Shown piece by piece: positions 1-12,479 of a stretch of 64,000 nt of DNA. The notes beneath the pieces are model-generated. The model ran no database searches and was not told the origin of the DNA. It was given only the letters and a program-made list of their open reading frames with translations. Origin of the DNA: Scortum barcoo (lineage: Eukaryota; Chordata; Actinopteri; Centrarchiformes; Terapontidae); contig CM041543.1 of the NCBI GenBank assembly GCA_023238725.1, positions 24,125,010-24,189,009 of the forward strand. Reading direction: 5' to 3'. Position 1 is the stretch's first letter. Each line of letters starts with the position of its first letter. The position numbers and the translations under genes are program-made.

Positions 1-1890
1 GTTCAACTTTAATGGCCTACAAATTCAAATATGATTCACCTTGTTAGTGAACATCACCTGAGTTGATGGTGTATCAGTCTGGTCTGACGCCCCCAAATAA
101 AGTTAATGAGAGAATTTTCAGAGAACATTTTGAACAAACACTCACAGGAGAAGCAGTTTAATGGTGGTGAGAACAATGTTGTTTTATTTGTGTGACTGAC
201 TGTAATTTCACATTATTTTAGAGAAGTCGTGTGTTAACTGTGACAGATTTTTGAATTTCAACACGAGCTCAGTCTGCACCATTTATTATTTTTTATCAAA
301 CATGAGCTAACTAAAGTCAACTTAAAGCCTAAAGCCCACAGTCCAACAGCAGGTTATCCTGTAAACTAAAGCCCACTGCTCCAAAGGCCTGTTGGTCTGA
401 CTGTAGACCTTCATACTTTACAGACTCTGTTAACATCTCACTAAATTTAACAGATAATCTGTAAATTATAACAAAAATCATGATGTATGAATAAAGAAAG
501 ACTTTTGATTCGGCTTTGAGCTTTGGAAAACTGGACTGAGTTTGAATCAAAGTTTGCTTCTGTTGCAGCTCTGACTCTGCTTTTATTGAACAAGAGAATC
601 TAATTTCTGTTGTTTTATCAGAAGTAATCATTAGATGTAAGGGTAAAACTCAAAGCAGAAAACTTTATTCTGGAGATTATGGCAGTAACAATCGTAGTGA
701 ATCAAGCACCTGTTGCAGAACTTGCTGCTGTAAACCCAGAGTGATATGAGGCTCTTGAGGAAAAACATTCAATAAGAATGATAGTCTTGTTACGTTTGCT
801 GAGCTTTGCTGCTCCTTTTGTGTTAAAGAACCAGAGGAAAGCCTCACTGAGGACCAAGAAAAGAAGAATTTGCATCTTGATATCAACAAGAAATTATTTC
901 TGTGTATCAAGCTTTGTGCTATTTTTCTTTTGTATTATATGTTCACTTAAAATTTACTTGAAATGATTTGATTTGCACATTTGTTTTGGAGCAAGAAATG
1001 TTCCATTGACACTGAAATGTGTGATTGTTGGTGTTTTGTTCCTGGAATTCAAAGGCACACTTTTTTTTAAACTCTAAATGAAATATTGATGAACTCAATC
1101 AGAAAATATTTCATTAAATAATCATTCATAATAATAATAATAACTAATAATAATCATCAAACTCTTTTGTTTGACTTTACTTGGGTGATCCTTTAAAATT
1201 CAAAAACTTGACACAAGTCACGTAAGTAATGGTGACCTCATGTGTTTTTTTTTTATCTCTTAATGAAGAACTCAATCAAAAAATATTTTACAAATGATTA
1301 AGATGATTAGGTGATTATTAAGTAATGATGAACACTTTGTGTATTTTATACTCAGTTGTCAGTTTATTGGGTCGGCCTGTGGCACCATATATCAAACTCC
1401 ACTTTTTTTCATCTATCACACAAATATCATTTCAAAAAGTTACAACTGGGTCTATTCTCAAAAAAATATGAGGCTGTTTTAATCAGATAGGCTGAGCAAA
1501 TGAATGGTCATGAAATAATCTTTAAAGTCTTATCTGCTTTAAGGTGAGAGGAATCTAGTTAATTTGGTCACATATGAGTTAATGTATGAAGATCTATTAA
1601 GGGTGAAGTAATCACATAAAGTCATGGTGATATGATCATTTGTCAATGTTGAGCAACAGGAATTCATGATACATCCTACATCAGTAATTGCATTAAGTTA
1701 TGATGAATCATCATTAGTTAAACATTACTTAACTAAATAATTTGTAGATTTATGAAAAAGTTCATCTCAACACATTTAATAGATGTTGAAGATTTCAGTC
1801 TGAACTAAAGTGTTCGACCTGAGTGAAAGGACATGAATTCCAGAAATTACAGACATCTGTAGTGTGTGAGCTCTTGTTGCCAGTCCATAC
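1..1890. other. Intron or downstream region of the left NLR gene
   Basis: I recognise no gene here. The first 700 bases mirror 60,230-60,960, the intron after the last LRR exon of the right NLR gene, so this is probably intron leading to a B30.2 exon outside the window. The rest is AT-rich with short AAT-rich stretches near 1,130. Confidence 0.6.
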
Positions 1891-2064
1891 CTGAGAGTTT
1901 CCAGTCTCCAGTGTGGATTCTCCAATCCAGCAGACAGCAGCTTCAGTCCTGAGTCTCCTGGATGGTTGTAGCTCAGGTCCAGCTCTCTCAGATGGGAGGG
2001 GTTGGAGCTCAGAGCTGAGGCCAGAGAAGCACAGCCTTTCTCTGTGATCAGACAGCCTGCTAGA
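1891..2064 (-). CDS. Left NLR gene: terminal LRR exon
   Basis: A 174-bp minus-strand exon bounded by a consensus acceptor (CAG at 2,065-2,067) and a GT donor at 1,889-1,890. It encodes one ribonuclease-inhibitor-type leucine-rich repeat pair of the NLR-C family and is the mirror of the right-arm exon at 60,052-60,226. Unlike the right copy it keeps the family length of 174 bp and its frame. Such LRR units form the curved ligand-sensing or autoinhibitory part of NLR proteins. Confidence 0.8.
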
Positions 2065-2196
2065 CTGGAATCAGGAAAATACCGTGAACAGTGTTTTAAA
2101 AACTTCCACAGATGTCAACATTGTTTCTATCATAAATCTCAAGTTAGATGAGTGTTATTGGAAATATCAATTGTGATCAATCAGTATTTCACTGAC

Positions 2197-2375
2197 CTGA
2201 GAGTTTCTAGTGTACAGTGTAGACTCTCAAGTCCAGCAGACAGCAGCTTCACTCCTGAATCCTGCAGGTCATTGTTACTCAGGTCCAGCTTTCTCAGACT
2301 AGAGGACTGGGAGCTGAGAACTGAGGACAGAGCTTCACAGCTTCTCTCTGAGAGTTACAGTTACAGCCACTCAGT
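2197..2375 (-). CDS. Left NLR gene: internal LRR exon with indels
   Basis: A minus-strand LRR exon with a good acceptor (TTCCTTCAG) and donor. It is 179 bp rather than the 174 bp typical of the family: TGTAAC is duplicated near its 5' end and there are other small indels, so the frame is disturbed. It is homologous to the right-arm LRR exons at 58,899-59,642. The left gene keeps fewer LRR exons than the right one. Confidence 0.7.
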
Positions 2376-2439
2376 CTGAAGGAAAATGAGTGATGAACAC
2401 AATGTAAATGTGACATGAAATCAAACATATTTGACAGTT

Positions 2440-2578
2440 CTGAGAGTTTCCAATGTACTGTCTTGATTCTTGAGTCCAGGAGACACTAGTTTCACTCCTG
2501 TGCAGGTTGTTGTTTCTCAGGTCCAGCTCTCTCAATGTAATGTGAGGACAGAGCTTTAAGCTTCTCTCTGTTACAAAT
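2440..2578 (-). pseudogene. Degenerate LRR exon of the left NLR gene
   Basis: A shortened LRR exon (about 139 bp instead of 174). The acceptor side (TTTTCCTTCAG) is intact, but the donor expected after the conserved end is destroyed (AACTGT where GTCAGT is expected) and about 35 bp of the repeat core is missing. It probably cannot be spliced normally. Confidence 0.6.
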
Positions 2579-2733
2579 CTGAAGGAAAACATATCAAAGC
2601 AAATAAAAATGACACATGTGTAATATTCAACTTAACAGTGTTACAAAAGATTAGGGCACTTCAAAACAGACATATTTGAGTTTTTAGTGTACAGAGTAGA
2701 CTCCAGCAGACAGCAGTTCATAAATCTACTTAC

Positions 2734-4645
2734 TTGAGAACTGAGGACAGAGAGCTTTGACAGCCACTCAGTTGGAGGCTTTGATTTGCAGCACTGGCTT
2801 TGTTGGAGGCTTTGACCACTGGCAGCAGCCTCAGAAGAGCCTCCTCTGAAGCAGAGTATTTCTTCAGGTCAAACACATCCAGATCTTTTTCTGATGACAG
2901 TAAGATGAAGACCAGAGCTGACCACTGAGCAGGAGAGAGTTTATCTGTGGAGAGACTTCCTGATCTCAGGGACTTTTGGATCTCAGGGACTGTTGGATCT
3001 CCTCCACTAGAGAAGATCATTCAGTTCATTCAGACAGTGGAATGCTTTTCTTCCAGAGATTGATGCTTTTCTCTCCAGAGAGATTGTTGGTTAAGCTTCT
3101 TCTTGATGTACTCAACTATTGACTGTTTCCTGGTTGGTCTGTGAGCTACTTCCTGTCTGTGTCAAGCAGACCTCGTAGGAGAGTCTGATTGGTCTGCAGT
3201 GAAAGACCCAGGAGGAATCGAAGGAACAAGTCCAGGTGTCCATTTGGACTCTGTAAGGCCTTGTCCACAGCACTCTGGTAGAGATGCTGTAGTTTAGGTT
3301 TGTCTCTGGAGACTTTAGACAGCCGGGATTTTGTTTTTTCTTCTGACAGCAGATTGTCTCCAGAGTTGATGAATTTCCGATGAACATGAAGAGCAGCCAG
3401 AAACTCCTGAACACTCAGATGGACGAAGCAGAACACCTTGTCCTGGTACAGTCCTCTCTCCTCTTTAAAGATCTGTGTGAACACTCCTGAGTACACTGAG
3501 GCTGCTCTGATATCGATGCCACACTCTGTCAGGTCTGATTCATAGAAGATCAGGTTGCCTTTCTGCAGCTGCTCAAAAGCCAGTTTTCCCAGAGACTTCA
3601 ATCATCTTCCTGCTCTCTGGACTCCAGTGTGGATCTGTCTCAGCTCCTCCATCATACTTGATGTTTTTCACTTTGGACTGAACCTACCAGGAAAGTGGAT
3701 GTACATCTCAGTCAGGGTCTTGGGCAGCTCTCCTCCCTCTCTGGTTTTCAACACATCCTCCAGAACTGTAGCAGTGATCCAGCAGAAGACTGGGATGTGG
3801 CACATGATGTGGAGGCTTCTTTGTGATGTCTTGATGTGGGAGATGATTCTGCTGGCCTGCTCCTCATCTCTGAATCTCTTCCTGAAGTACTCCTCCTTCT
3901 GAGGGTCAGTGAACCCTCTGACCTCTGTCACCATGTCAACACACACTCAGGAGGGATCTGATTGGCTGCTGCAGGTCGTGTGGTTATCCAGAGGCGAGCA
4001 GAGGGAAGCAGTTTCCCCCTGATGAGGTTTGTCAGCAGCACATCCACTGAGGTGGACTCTGTAACATCAGTCAGGATCTCATTGTTGTGGAAGTCCAGAG
4101 GAAGTCGACACTCATCCAGACCGTCAAAGATGAAGACAACCTGGAACTCTTCAAACCTGCAGATTCCTGCTTCTTTGGTTTCAGTAAAGAACTGATGAAC
4201 AAGTTCCACCAAGCTGAACTTTTTCTCTTTCAGCACATTCAGCTCTCTGAAAGTGAATGGAAATGTGAAGTGTATGTCCTGGTTGGCTTTGTCTTCAGCC
4301 CAGTCCAGAGTGAACTTCTGTGTTAAGACTGTTTTCCCAATGCCAGCCACTCCCTTTGTCATCACTCTTCTGATTGGTTACATCTCTTCCAGGTGAGGCT
4401 TTAAAGATGTCTTCTTGTCTGATTGTTGTTTCTGGCTCTGTCTGCTTTCCTGGATGCTGTTTCAATCTGTCTGACCTCATGTTCATCATTGACCTCTGCA
4501 GTCCCTCCCTCTGTGATGTAGAGCTCTGTGTAGATCTGGTTCAGAAGGGTTGGGTTTCCTGCTTTAGCAATCCCCTCAAACACACACTGGAACTTCTTCT
4601 GCAGGTTAGACTTGAGTTTACGTCGACACGCTGCAGCAATAGTTC
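2734..4645 (-). pseudogene. Left NLR gene: FISNA-NACHT-helical exon, frame-disrupted
   Basis: The large central exon of a fish NLR-C (NLRC3-like) receptor, an NTPase that oligomerises in the cytosol in innate immune signalling. The minus strand reads, in order: the FISNA segment (about 4,400-4,645), NACHT with Walker A GVAGIGKT (near 4,340) and Walker B with FDGLDEC (near 4,130), then the winged-helix and superhelical regions down to about 2,760. The acceptor is CAG at 4,646-4,648 and the donor GTAAGT is at 2,728-2,733. Several one- or two-base insertions break the frame (near 4,430, 4,377, 3,943, 3,690, 3,600 and 3,168). The 3' end carries a fused remnant of an LRR exon before the donor. The protein segments between breaks are otherwise well conserved, so this is either a young pseudogene or a functional gene with sequencing indels. 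Confidence 0.85.
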
Positions 4646-4922
4646 CTGAATGAACAAACAAGAAATATAATTATTAAGCTGATGCTACAGTCAATCTGAT
4701 AAATGTAAACTTTCAGACATCAAGATGGTATTTATTTGTCCTTCTCTGTGAAATCTCTTCAGCACATCAGTTTTTAACAGTTTGTGTTTTCAGCCCAGAA
4801 GAATTCATAGATGTGATTCAAATGTGTGCATCATATTAACAGCAGAGTTTTAAATGTAAACTTCTCCCATGTTGCCTCCATTTCCTCTTTCCATCATGTT
4901 AAATCTGTTCAAATCCTCTTAC

Positions 4923-5152
4923 TGCTCTGCAGACAGTCAGCCAGCTCCTCCTGCTTCATCCTCCTCAGGAAGTGCAGTGTGATCTTCAGAAATGCCTCTC
5001 TGCTGCTCCTCCTCTGCTCTTCATCCTCACCGTCCAACACCTCCTCATCCTCCCTCTGACTCTCCAAGCATTCTGGGTAATCTGAACTCACAACTCTCTG
5101 GATCTTCTTCAGCTCCTTCTTCACAAAACTCAGCATGTTTTCCTCCAGCAGC
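4923..5152 (-). CDS. Left NLR gene: pre-FISNA helper exon
   Basis: An exon of about 230 bp that is open in frame, with acceptor CCAG and donor GTAAGA. It encodes an acidic, helical, charged segment rich in Glu, Lys and Arg that immediately precedes FISNA in fish NLR-C proteins. Its predicted peptide is identical over 75 residues to the right-arm exon at 54,929-55,157, which shows the two arms are recent copies or are kept alike by gene conversion. Confidence 0.85.
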
Positions 5153-6240
5153 TGGAACAGAAGAAAATGTGAACTTTAACTGGTAGAACTCAACATCAGA
5201 TCATCTGTGACAGACTGAAAGCCTGCTGGTCTACAGAGTGCAGCATGGAGACTGGATCACAATGGTAGTCCAGTATTTAGTCTGAGCTCAGCCCAGAAAC
5301 ATCATGATGGCTGGATTACATTTTCTTCTGGGTGTATGCAGGAAGCAGGAAGTTGAATTTGGTTTGGGAACAAAGCACAAGGGAATAAATGTAATATGTC
5401 CGAGTAAAATAATTTAAGAGTTAAAGTCACAATCTTGTTCAGTTTCACACACACACACAGCTGATGTCTTTATTAGGCTACTTTTGTATGTGTCCACTTT
5501 TATGTGTTTATATGAACACGACCTCTGAAAAGTTTGGAATCAGGTGCCAGAAAAGTTTGATTTGATACGGTCAGATGGTCGATAGTACTCTGTCCGTTAA
5601 TGAACCGTGAGTCTTAAACCTCGGCCCTCTGACCCCCCTTCCCTCGTTTGGTCAGCCTGGCATATTGTGTCCCCTCTTATAGAAGGTCTACTACAAATGT
5701 TAACATGACCATCATCAGCAATCATGCAAAGGCCCACGTTCATTGAAATATTATTATTTGAATATCATTATTCCTTCATAATGAATATATATATATATAT
5801 TCTTATATAGAAATTATTTAGAATGTTTAATAATAATTTAGAATATTTATTTATTTGAAATTACATTAATCCCCAGAGACAACGAAAACATGAAAAACAT
5901 CAACATTTTGATCACTTTTACAGTTGAAAAAATGTGCTTTAAATCATAGTATATAATTACTAAAATATATATTCATACTGTCAGAGGACAGTATTTTGAG
6001 ACACACAACACACTGTGGCCTCTCTTCATGACCCAACGTTGTACTAGTGAAGCCGAAGCCGAGGGCGAGGCCTCGTCATATTTTCTCGTCTTTGCTTTGG
6101 TAGTCCTGTCACAAACTTGTCCATGCTAGCAGTGAAATATTGTGTGTATTGTTTACATTTTTAAGCTTCGTCCTCGTGGTGTTTTTAAGGTGGTCGGTAG
6201 TAAAATTAGCGCCATCTGCTGGACGTAAACTGACAGCAGA
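5153..6240. other. Intron and inserted DNA, no gene seen
   Basis: Right-arm homology ends near 5,293. Beyond it I see AT-rich sequence with a short AT microsatellite near 5,790 and no convincing coding region. Confidence 0.5.
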
Positions 6241-6244
6241 AACA

Positions 6245-6900
6245 GTGTTCACTAGAGGTGGGAAAAATGTCAATACGGCAATATATTGCGATGTCTTAAT
6301 ACCGATTCAAAAAAAGAAAAGTCATGTTTTGGGCTGATTGTAAACAACTTCCGCACCTCCGCTCCACAAGGTGTCGCTGTACCTGTACTACCTCACTGCG
6401 CTGCTTTTCCTGAAGTGGTGAGTGAGGCAGTAGAAGAAGTGGACAGGCAAGAAGCAGAAGCGAGCATGGCGGTGGCGGCAAAACTTGAAACGCCATCACA
6501 ATTCAAAGCTGACGTTTGGAGGCACTTTGGCTTTCAAATGGAAGAAGGAACTAATAAGCTGGACAAAGAGTACGCAGTTTGCAAACTGTGTTTCGCTCCT
6601 GTTAGATATTCAGGGAACACGACCAACTTGCGAACTCATCTAACGAGACACCATATTGAGATATTAGAGCAGCAGCAGCCGCCGAAACCTGCTGATCTGA
6701 AGCAAACTACACTGGATAACACTAAAATGCTCCCACCTACCTCAGCTCGAGCTCAGAGGATCACAGAGTCGATGGTGCATTTCATTTGTAAAGATTTGCA
6801 CCCTTAAAGCGTTGTTGAAAACGTCGGCTTCAGGTGGATGATACAGACTTTGGAGCCGCGTTATGTGATGCCACAACGTAAGTACATGGTGAACGCTAGA
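6245..6900 (+). mobile_element. 5' fragment of a ZBED-type hAT element
   Basis: The fragment starts with a GGTGGGAAAAAT...GGCAATATATTGCGAT end typical of fish hAT elements and continues into the N-terminus of a BED-zinc-finger transposase. The transposase breaks off at about 6,890, and the dimerisation and DDE parts are absent. Confidence 0.6.
6466..6807 (+). pseudogene. BED-type zinc finger N-terminus of a hAT transposase
   Basis: The translation from the ATG at 6,466 contains a BED finger: a VWRHFGF-type aromatic start, the CKLC cysteine pair, then NLRTHLTRHH with the paired histidines. A Lys/Gln/Pro linker follows. A stop at 6,807 interrupts it, but the next 80 bases in another frame still resemble the following transposase segment, so a frameshift is likely. 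ATG 6,466 is preferred over upstream starts because the BED fold begins shortly after it. This is a transposon remnant rather than a host ZBED gene, because it is flanked by element ends and truncated. Confidence 0.65.
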
Positions 6901-7020
6901 GGCGGGAAAAAATATTGATATGGCAATATATCGCGATATATCGCAGTACCACAATATCGCAATAATGTGTCGTATCGTGACTCAAGTATCGTGATACGTA
7001 TCGTATCGTGAAGTCTTTGC
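6899..7020. mobile_element. Second hAT-type terminal segment (direct repeat)
   Basis: A second copy of the GCGGGAAAAAATATTGATATGG-like end, followed by ATATCGCGATATATCGC and repeated CGTATCGTG motifs. It is in the same orientation as the end at 6,255, so this is a nested or tandem truncated element rather than the matching 3' end. Confidence 0.5.
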
Positions 7021-7104
7021 CAATATCCACCCCGAGTGTTCACAGTAGCCCCGCCCCCCGTCATAACGTCGCCCCCTAGTTTGAAAACCAAAGCTGCACA
7101 CATC

Positions 7105-7124
7105 ATAACACACACACACACGGT

Positions 7125-7157
<33 letters not shown>

Positions 7158-7232
7158 TGGTGACAGCACTTTTACACACACACACACACACACACACGGT
7201 GACAGACAGCACACACACACACACACACAGGT

Positions 7233-7271
<39 letters not shown>

Positions 7272-7303
7272 TGACACACACACACACACTCACACACGGT
7301 GAC

Positions 7304-7342
<39 letters not shown>

Positions 7343-7400
7343 ACACGTGTGACACACACACACACACACACACGGTGACAGCACACACACACACACACTA
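7105..7400. repeat. Interrupted CA microsatellite with GGTGACA spacers
   Basis: About 300 bp of (CA)n broken at intervals by GGTGACAGC or GGTGACA, giving a higher-order repeat. Cys-Val or Thr-His reading frames here are repeat artefacts. Confidence 0.95.
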
Positions 7401-7659
7401 GGGCATATATAGAAAACTTTAAACGTTTAAACTTATTTATTCATCAGATAACTGCAAGCAATTTACTTTATTATTTTATTATTGACTTTTATACAGTAAA
7501 GCAAAAGCAATGAATGTTATACATAATGGCAGGGCAGGGGGGGGGGGGTAGGGGAGAAACCTGGGTTTTGGGATATTGGGTCTTTGTTTGGTGTTCAAGA
7601 TGTTCTTTTATAATGTTGTTCTGGTGGGTTAAAAGGTATCCTCTTACACTACATCATGA

Positions 7660-10270
7660 GTAATCCATCCTAGGTTAACCACTATGTCCAGCAGGTTAGA
7701 AATTAAATTTACATCATGGAACTGCAGAGGGTTGCAAAAACTTAAAAAAGTAAAACAAGTAATGGGAAGATTAAAAGATATACAATCTAAAAGAATTTTC
7801 CTTCAAGAAACGCATCTGGCAGTAAGGGAGGAATTAAAAATCAAGAGGAAGTGGCGCGGGGCCGTGTATTCAGCACCTTTCACTACCCAGGCGAGAGGAG
7901 TCATGACACTGGTGCATGGGTCCATTCCACTGAATGTCACAAAAGTAATATCAGATAAAATGGGCAGATTTATGATAATCCTCTTTTCACTGAATTTGTT
8001 CCTTGCTTTACTTACTTACCTTACTTAACGGGCAATACATCATTGCGGGAGACTTTAATTGCACGTCAGACCCCAATAAAGACAGATCAACACACAGCAG
8101 CCCACACCAAAAGCAGAACGATTATACATCAATTCATGAAGGAACTAAATCTGAGGGACATATGGAGAGACAGAAACCCTGATGTGGCAGTGTATTCGTG
8201 TTTTTCCGGAACCCATAACTCGTACTCACGTATAGATTATTTTCTAATCTCTGCTAGTTTAGCATGTAAAATTAAAGATTGCAACTATGACAGCATTCTA
8301 CTCTCGGACCATGCTACAAATAACCTGGTTCATGTAAACCCAGGACATCAACGCAATCCCCCCAAATGGAAGTTTCAACAAAAATGGCTTCAGGACCCAG
8401 ATTTAGTTTCCTTGGAAAACAAACAGATGGATACTTCATGATTAACACTCACAAGACATCTGCAAGCACTAGATGGGAGGCGTTCAAGGCCTTTCTTAGA
8501 GGCCAGATAATTAATTTCACAAGCTCCAAATCTAAAAAAGTCAAACAAAGAATATCATTATTAGAGGCAAAAATTAAAACGATGGAGGATATTTATTTCA
8601 GAAACCCATGTCCTAAGACTCATCAGGATCTATTACTTTTGAGAGCACAATACAAGCGAAATTACAGCATCCAAAGCTGCTGCTAACCTATTAAAACTGA
8701 AACAATGCATTTTTGATCAAGAGGAAAAGTATGGCGTCATTTAGCTGTCATAATCATGAGAGCGCAAATACAAATTAAACGAGCACAGGATCAGGAATTG
8801 AGGGCATAAAAACAAAAAACTGAGAGGATTAAAAATAATCTTGTGGCAAATAAAGTTTTTGTCTCGAGCGTATAAATCGTGACAGAGCCTACTGGCACTC
8901 AGGCATCAGTTTAATTTACTATTACTATAAATATGAATCCGAATGAATGAATTTATAGCAGTTTTCTGGAAGTGGACATTTCTGTCCTTAATGACTTAAG
9001 AGGGTAGTAAATTAAACTGATGCCTGAGGGTTAAGTAGGCAGGTCTATGCACAGGCCACTTCGATCGGCAATCGTCTTGTCGAGCCTTACACCCATGACG
9101 TATTTCCGGTTGGGAAAAATATTGAGAGCGAGGAAAAGGTTTCAAACAGAGAGCGAGCAAGTTTGAAGTGAGAGCGAGCAGCTGCAGCTTTCCATATCTG
9201 CGCTCTGTTACAATTTACACACAAACAGACAAAAATTTTAGTCACCACAAGATTATTTTTAACCTCTCAGCTTTATGTTTTTACGCCCTCAATTCCTGAT
9301 CCTGTGCTCGTTTGCTTTGTATTTGCGCTCTCATGATTATGACAGCTAAATGACGCCATAGAAAAGCCGGGGAAAATTCTAGCTTGTCGAATAAAACAAC
9401 AACAAACGGAAAGGGCTATCACCATTCTTAAAAATGATAAGGGGGAACTCATCGTAGACCCTGCTGCCATAAATAACAAATTCAGAGACTTTTATGAAAG
9501 ACCCTACAGTTCTGAAATACATGTAGGGCTTAATAGATCATAGCTCATATTCATTCTAAAACAAAATTAGTTTCCCCCAAAATAGAGGAATGTGAAAGGG
9601 CATCGCTGGGTGCAAATTTCACATTGGGAGAGATCTCAGTAGCAATAAGATGCATGAACTCTGGAAAAGCAGCAGGTCCAGATGGCCTACCCATCGAAAT
9701 CCATAAAAAATTTGAATCAAAACTTTGAACACCCCTTTTCGAAATGCTTTCAGAATCTCTTCAAAAGGGGATACTCCCTCCCTCTTTGAGAGGTGCCCTG
9801 ATTACCCTACTCCCGAATCCCGGTAAACCCAACAATAAGTGTGAAAATATGAGGCTGATCAGCTTTTTGAATTCTGACCTGAAAATACTCTGCAAAATTT
9901 GGCCAAAAGATTGGAGTATATATTACCAGGTCTAATAATGGAAGACCAAAATGGCTTTATGATTGGCCGTCAGGGTTTCCATAACGTAAGAAGGGTTTGA
10001 ACATCTTGCATGACCTTTACTTGTCATTTCTGAATTTTATGATTTACTGAAAACCTCCCCAACTGGGTCTTCTGACTTGAAGTTTAATGCATGGAAATCA
10101 GATCTACAGGAGGAATTATCACTGGAACAGTGGTGCAGCGCATGTAAAGCAGCTCAGACAGGGACGGGTAACTCGCTTAAAACTCCTACAGTATAACTGG
10201 TTGATGAGGGTGTATATCACTCCAGAAAAACTGAACAAATTGAATGCGAATATTCCGGACACTTGCAACC
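7660..10270 (+). mobile_element. L1/Tx1-like LINE, internally broken
   Basis: A plus-strand non-LTR retrotransposon of the L1/Tx1 group. From 7,684 an apurinic-endonuclease-like domain begins (FTSWNCRGL, then FLQETHL), followed by the SRIDYF and LSDHA parts (8,160-8,330), a linker region (8,370-8,690), a segment typical of the region before the RT (9,360-9,520), RT fragments with GPDGLP (about 9,680) and QNGF..GRQ (about 9,950), and the C-terminal part ending near 10,265. Frames change several times, RT is largely deleted after 9,990, and a MITE sits inside. It is not autonomous. Confidence 0.75.
8732..9358. mobile_element. MITE with ~100-bp terminal inverted repeats inside the LINE
   Basis: The two ends are near-perfect inverted repeats for about 100 bp, beginning TGGCGTCATTTAGCTG and flanked by TA on both sides (8,730-8,731 and 9,359-9,360). 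The 627-bp element has no coding capacity, so it is a non-autonomous TA-targeting DNA transposon. Its interior holds a second inverted repeat (about 8,890-8,925 against 9,000-9,035, sharing AGGCATCAGTTTAATTTACT). The LINE reading frames on both sides (ending ...FDQEEK and resuming ...KPGKILACR) are those expected of a single ORF split by insertion. Confidence 0.85.
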
Positions 10271-10379
10271 TGTTGGAGTAGTGGTAGTTCTGTACCAACC
10301 ACAGACCCCGCTTTTTTAATAAGGAAGGATCCTCTTCACCTCTTTTGTTTTTGCGGTGTTAAGAATGAGGTGATTGTGC

Positions 10380-12135
10380 TCACTCCAGTTCACAAACTCC
10401 TCGATGGTTTTTCCTGTACTCCTCCTCCTCATCCCCTCTGATCAGGCCTACAACTGCTGTATCATCCGAAAATTTTTGGAGAAAGCAGTTGCTGGTATTG
10501 TGCTGGAAATCCACAGTGTAGATGGTATAAAGGAACGGTGCCAGCACTGTTCCCTGTGGTGCCCCCGTGCTACTCAGGATGGTATCTGAAACGCAGCTCT
10601 GCAGACGCACAAACTGCGGTCTGTGGGAGAGACAGTCCACGCACCACTGGACCAGGGATGCATCCACCTCCATTCTCCTCATCTTCTCCCCCAGCAGCCC
10701 AGGACGGATAGTATTAAATGCGCTCGTGAAGTCAAAAAAGATGAACCTCACCGAGGCATCAGGAGTATCCAGATGTGTATAGGTCCTGTGCAGCATGTAG
10801 ATGAGGGCATCGTCTACACTAATGTTTGGTTGGTATGCGAACTGCAGAGTGTCCATATGAGGTGCCACGCTCGTCCTGATATGAGGGAGGATCAGCCTCT
10901 CTAACACCTTCATTATGTGTTAGGTGAGGGCCACAGGCCTATAGTCCTTGTTGTCACTAGGACAACTCTTCTTTGGCAGTGGGACCAAGCAAGATGTTTT
11001 CCAAACTTCAGAACCTTCTGTAGCCGCAGGCTCAAATTAAACAGGTGTGCTAAGATCCCACACAGTTCAGAAGAGCAGGTCTTCAGGAGCCTAGGACTGA
11101 TTTTATCTGGTCCAACAGCCTTGCCTATCTTCAGACGATCCAACTCACTCTTAACCTGATCTGGAGAGAGGATGATGATAGATGGTGCTCCAGCTGAAGG
11201 AGGAGTGGAAGAGTTTGGACACTGAGCAGATGATGAGGATGAGTGGAGGGAGGGACGAGAAAAAGGAAGGGGGCTGTGGGCAGGCAGCTGGTCAGACTGG
11301 GAAGACTGTGTAGATTGGAGTTGTAAGGAGCTATCGAATCTGTTAAAAAATCTGTTTAGATCCTCAGCCAGACTCTGATCCCCATCAGGTAGCTCTCCCC
11401 CTTTCTGCTTCATGCCTGTGATCTTCCTCATACCAGCCCACACCTGTCTGACTCCATGTTGAAGCTGTTGTTCCAACTTCTTACTGTAGGTTATTTTACC
11501 CTTCTTCATCTCGACCCTCAATTCCTTCTGAATCTGTCTGATTTTGTCCCTGTCACCCTCCCCAAAAGCCCTTTTCTTTTCATTTAGTAGAGCTTTCAGG
11601 TTGCTTGTAATCCATGGTCTGTTGTTAGAATAGCAGCTGATTTCTCTAGAGGGCATGATGTTTTCTTAACAGAAATTGATATATTGTGTCACACATTCTG
11701 TTAAACCATCTATATCATTTCCATGCATCTCACAGAACATGTCCCAATCAGTTGTCTCAAAACAACACTTCAGGGCTTCAGCCGCCTCCGGATTCCAGCA
11801 CCTGGATGTGTTGGTGGTGACAGGCAGCCTTTTAACAGCTGGCAAGTAAGAGGGAATGAGGTGAACCATGTCATGATCGGAACGACCAAGAGGGGGCAGT
11901 GCAGTACATTTATAACATTGCAGTAAAGCAGATCCAAAGTGTTTTCCCCTCTTGTTGTACAATCCACATATTGTGTAAACGTGGGCAAATTCTTGGTCAG
12001 AGAGACATGATTAAAATCTCCTGACACAACAACAAGTGCATCAGGGTACTTTGACTGAAGTCTTGCGATAGTCATGTGCACTGCGTCACCGGCCGCTTCC
12101 GCATTTGCTGACGGGGGGATGTAAACAACAATCAT
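10380..12135 (-). pseudogene. LINE ORF2 (endonuclease-reverse transcriptase), frame-broken
   Basis: The endonuclease ORF lies at 11,770-12,135, the connecting ORF at 10,913-11,656 and the RT ORF at 10,380-10,913. RT motifs are visible in the right order: the thumb-proximal primer region, DFTSAFNT (the first catalytic Asp), PQGTVLAPFLY and SDDT (the catalytic pair). At least three frameshifts separate the blocks. This is a transposon gene, not a host gene. Confidence 0.75.
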
Positions 12136-12479
12136 CAGGTAATATTATGTTCACTGCTAAGAGTTCAATGTCTTTATTACATGTTCGCTCCTTGATGGTT
12201 ATGTGCTTTGGTTACACCACTTGTTGTTGACAAGGAGAATTAGACCCCCTCCTTTCTGCTTTCCGCTCCCAGCCGTGTCCCGGTCTGCACGTATTGTACT
12301 AAAGGAGTCGGGGGTGTTTTCTGTAAGCCAGGTCTCAGCCAAACATTTAAGGCTACTCTCCCTGTACACTTTCTGGCTCCGTACGAGAGTCTCTAGCTCC
12401 TCAGTTTTGTTTGTTTGCAGCGAACATTTCCCATGGTGATGGAGGGAGCGCCGGTTTGTAACTCGCTCTCCAGATCCTC

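Noticed and set aside
6861..7400. Long Cys-Val and Thr-His open frames
   Set aside because: They are translations of the CA microsatellite, not genes.
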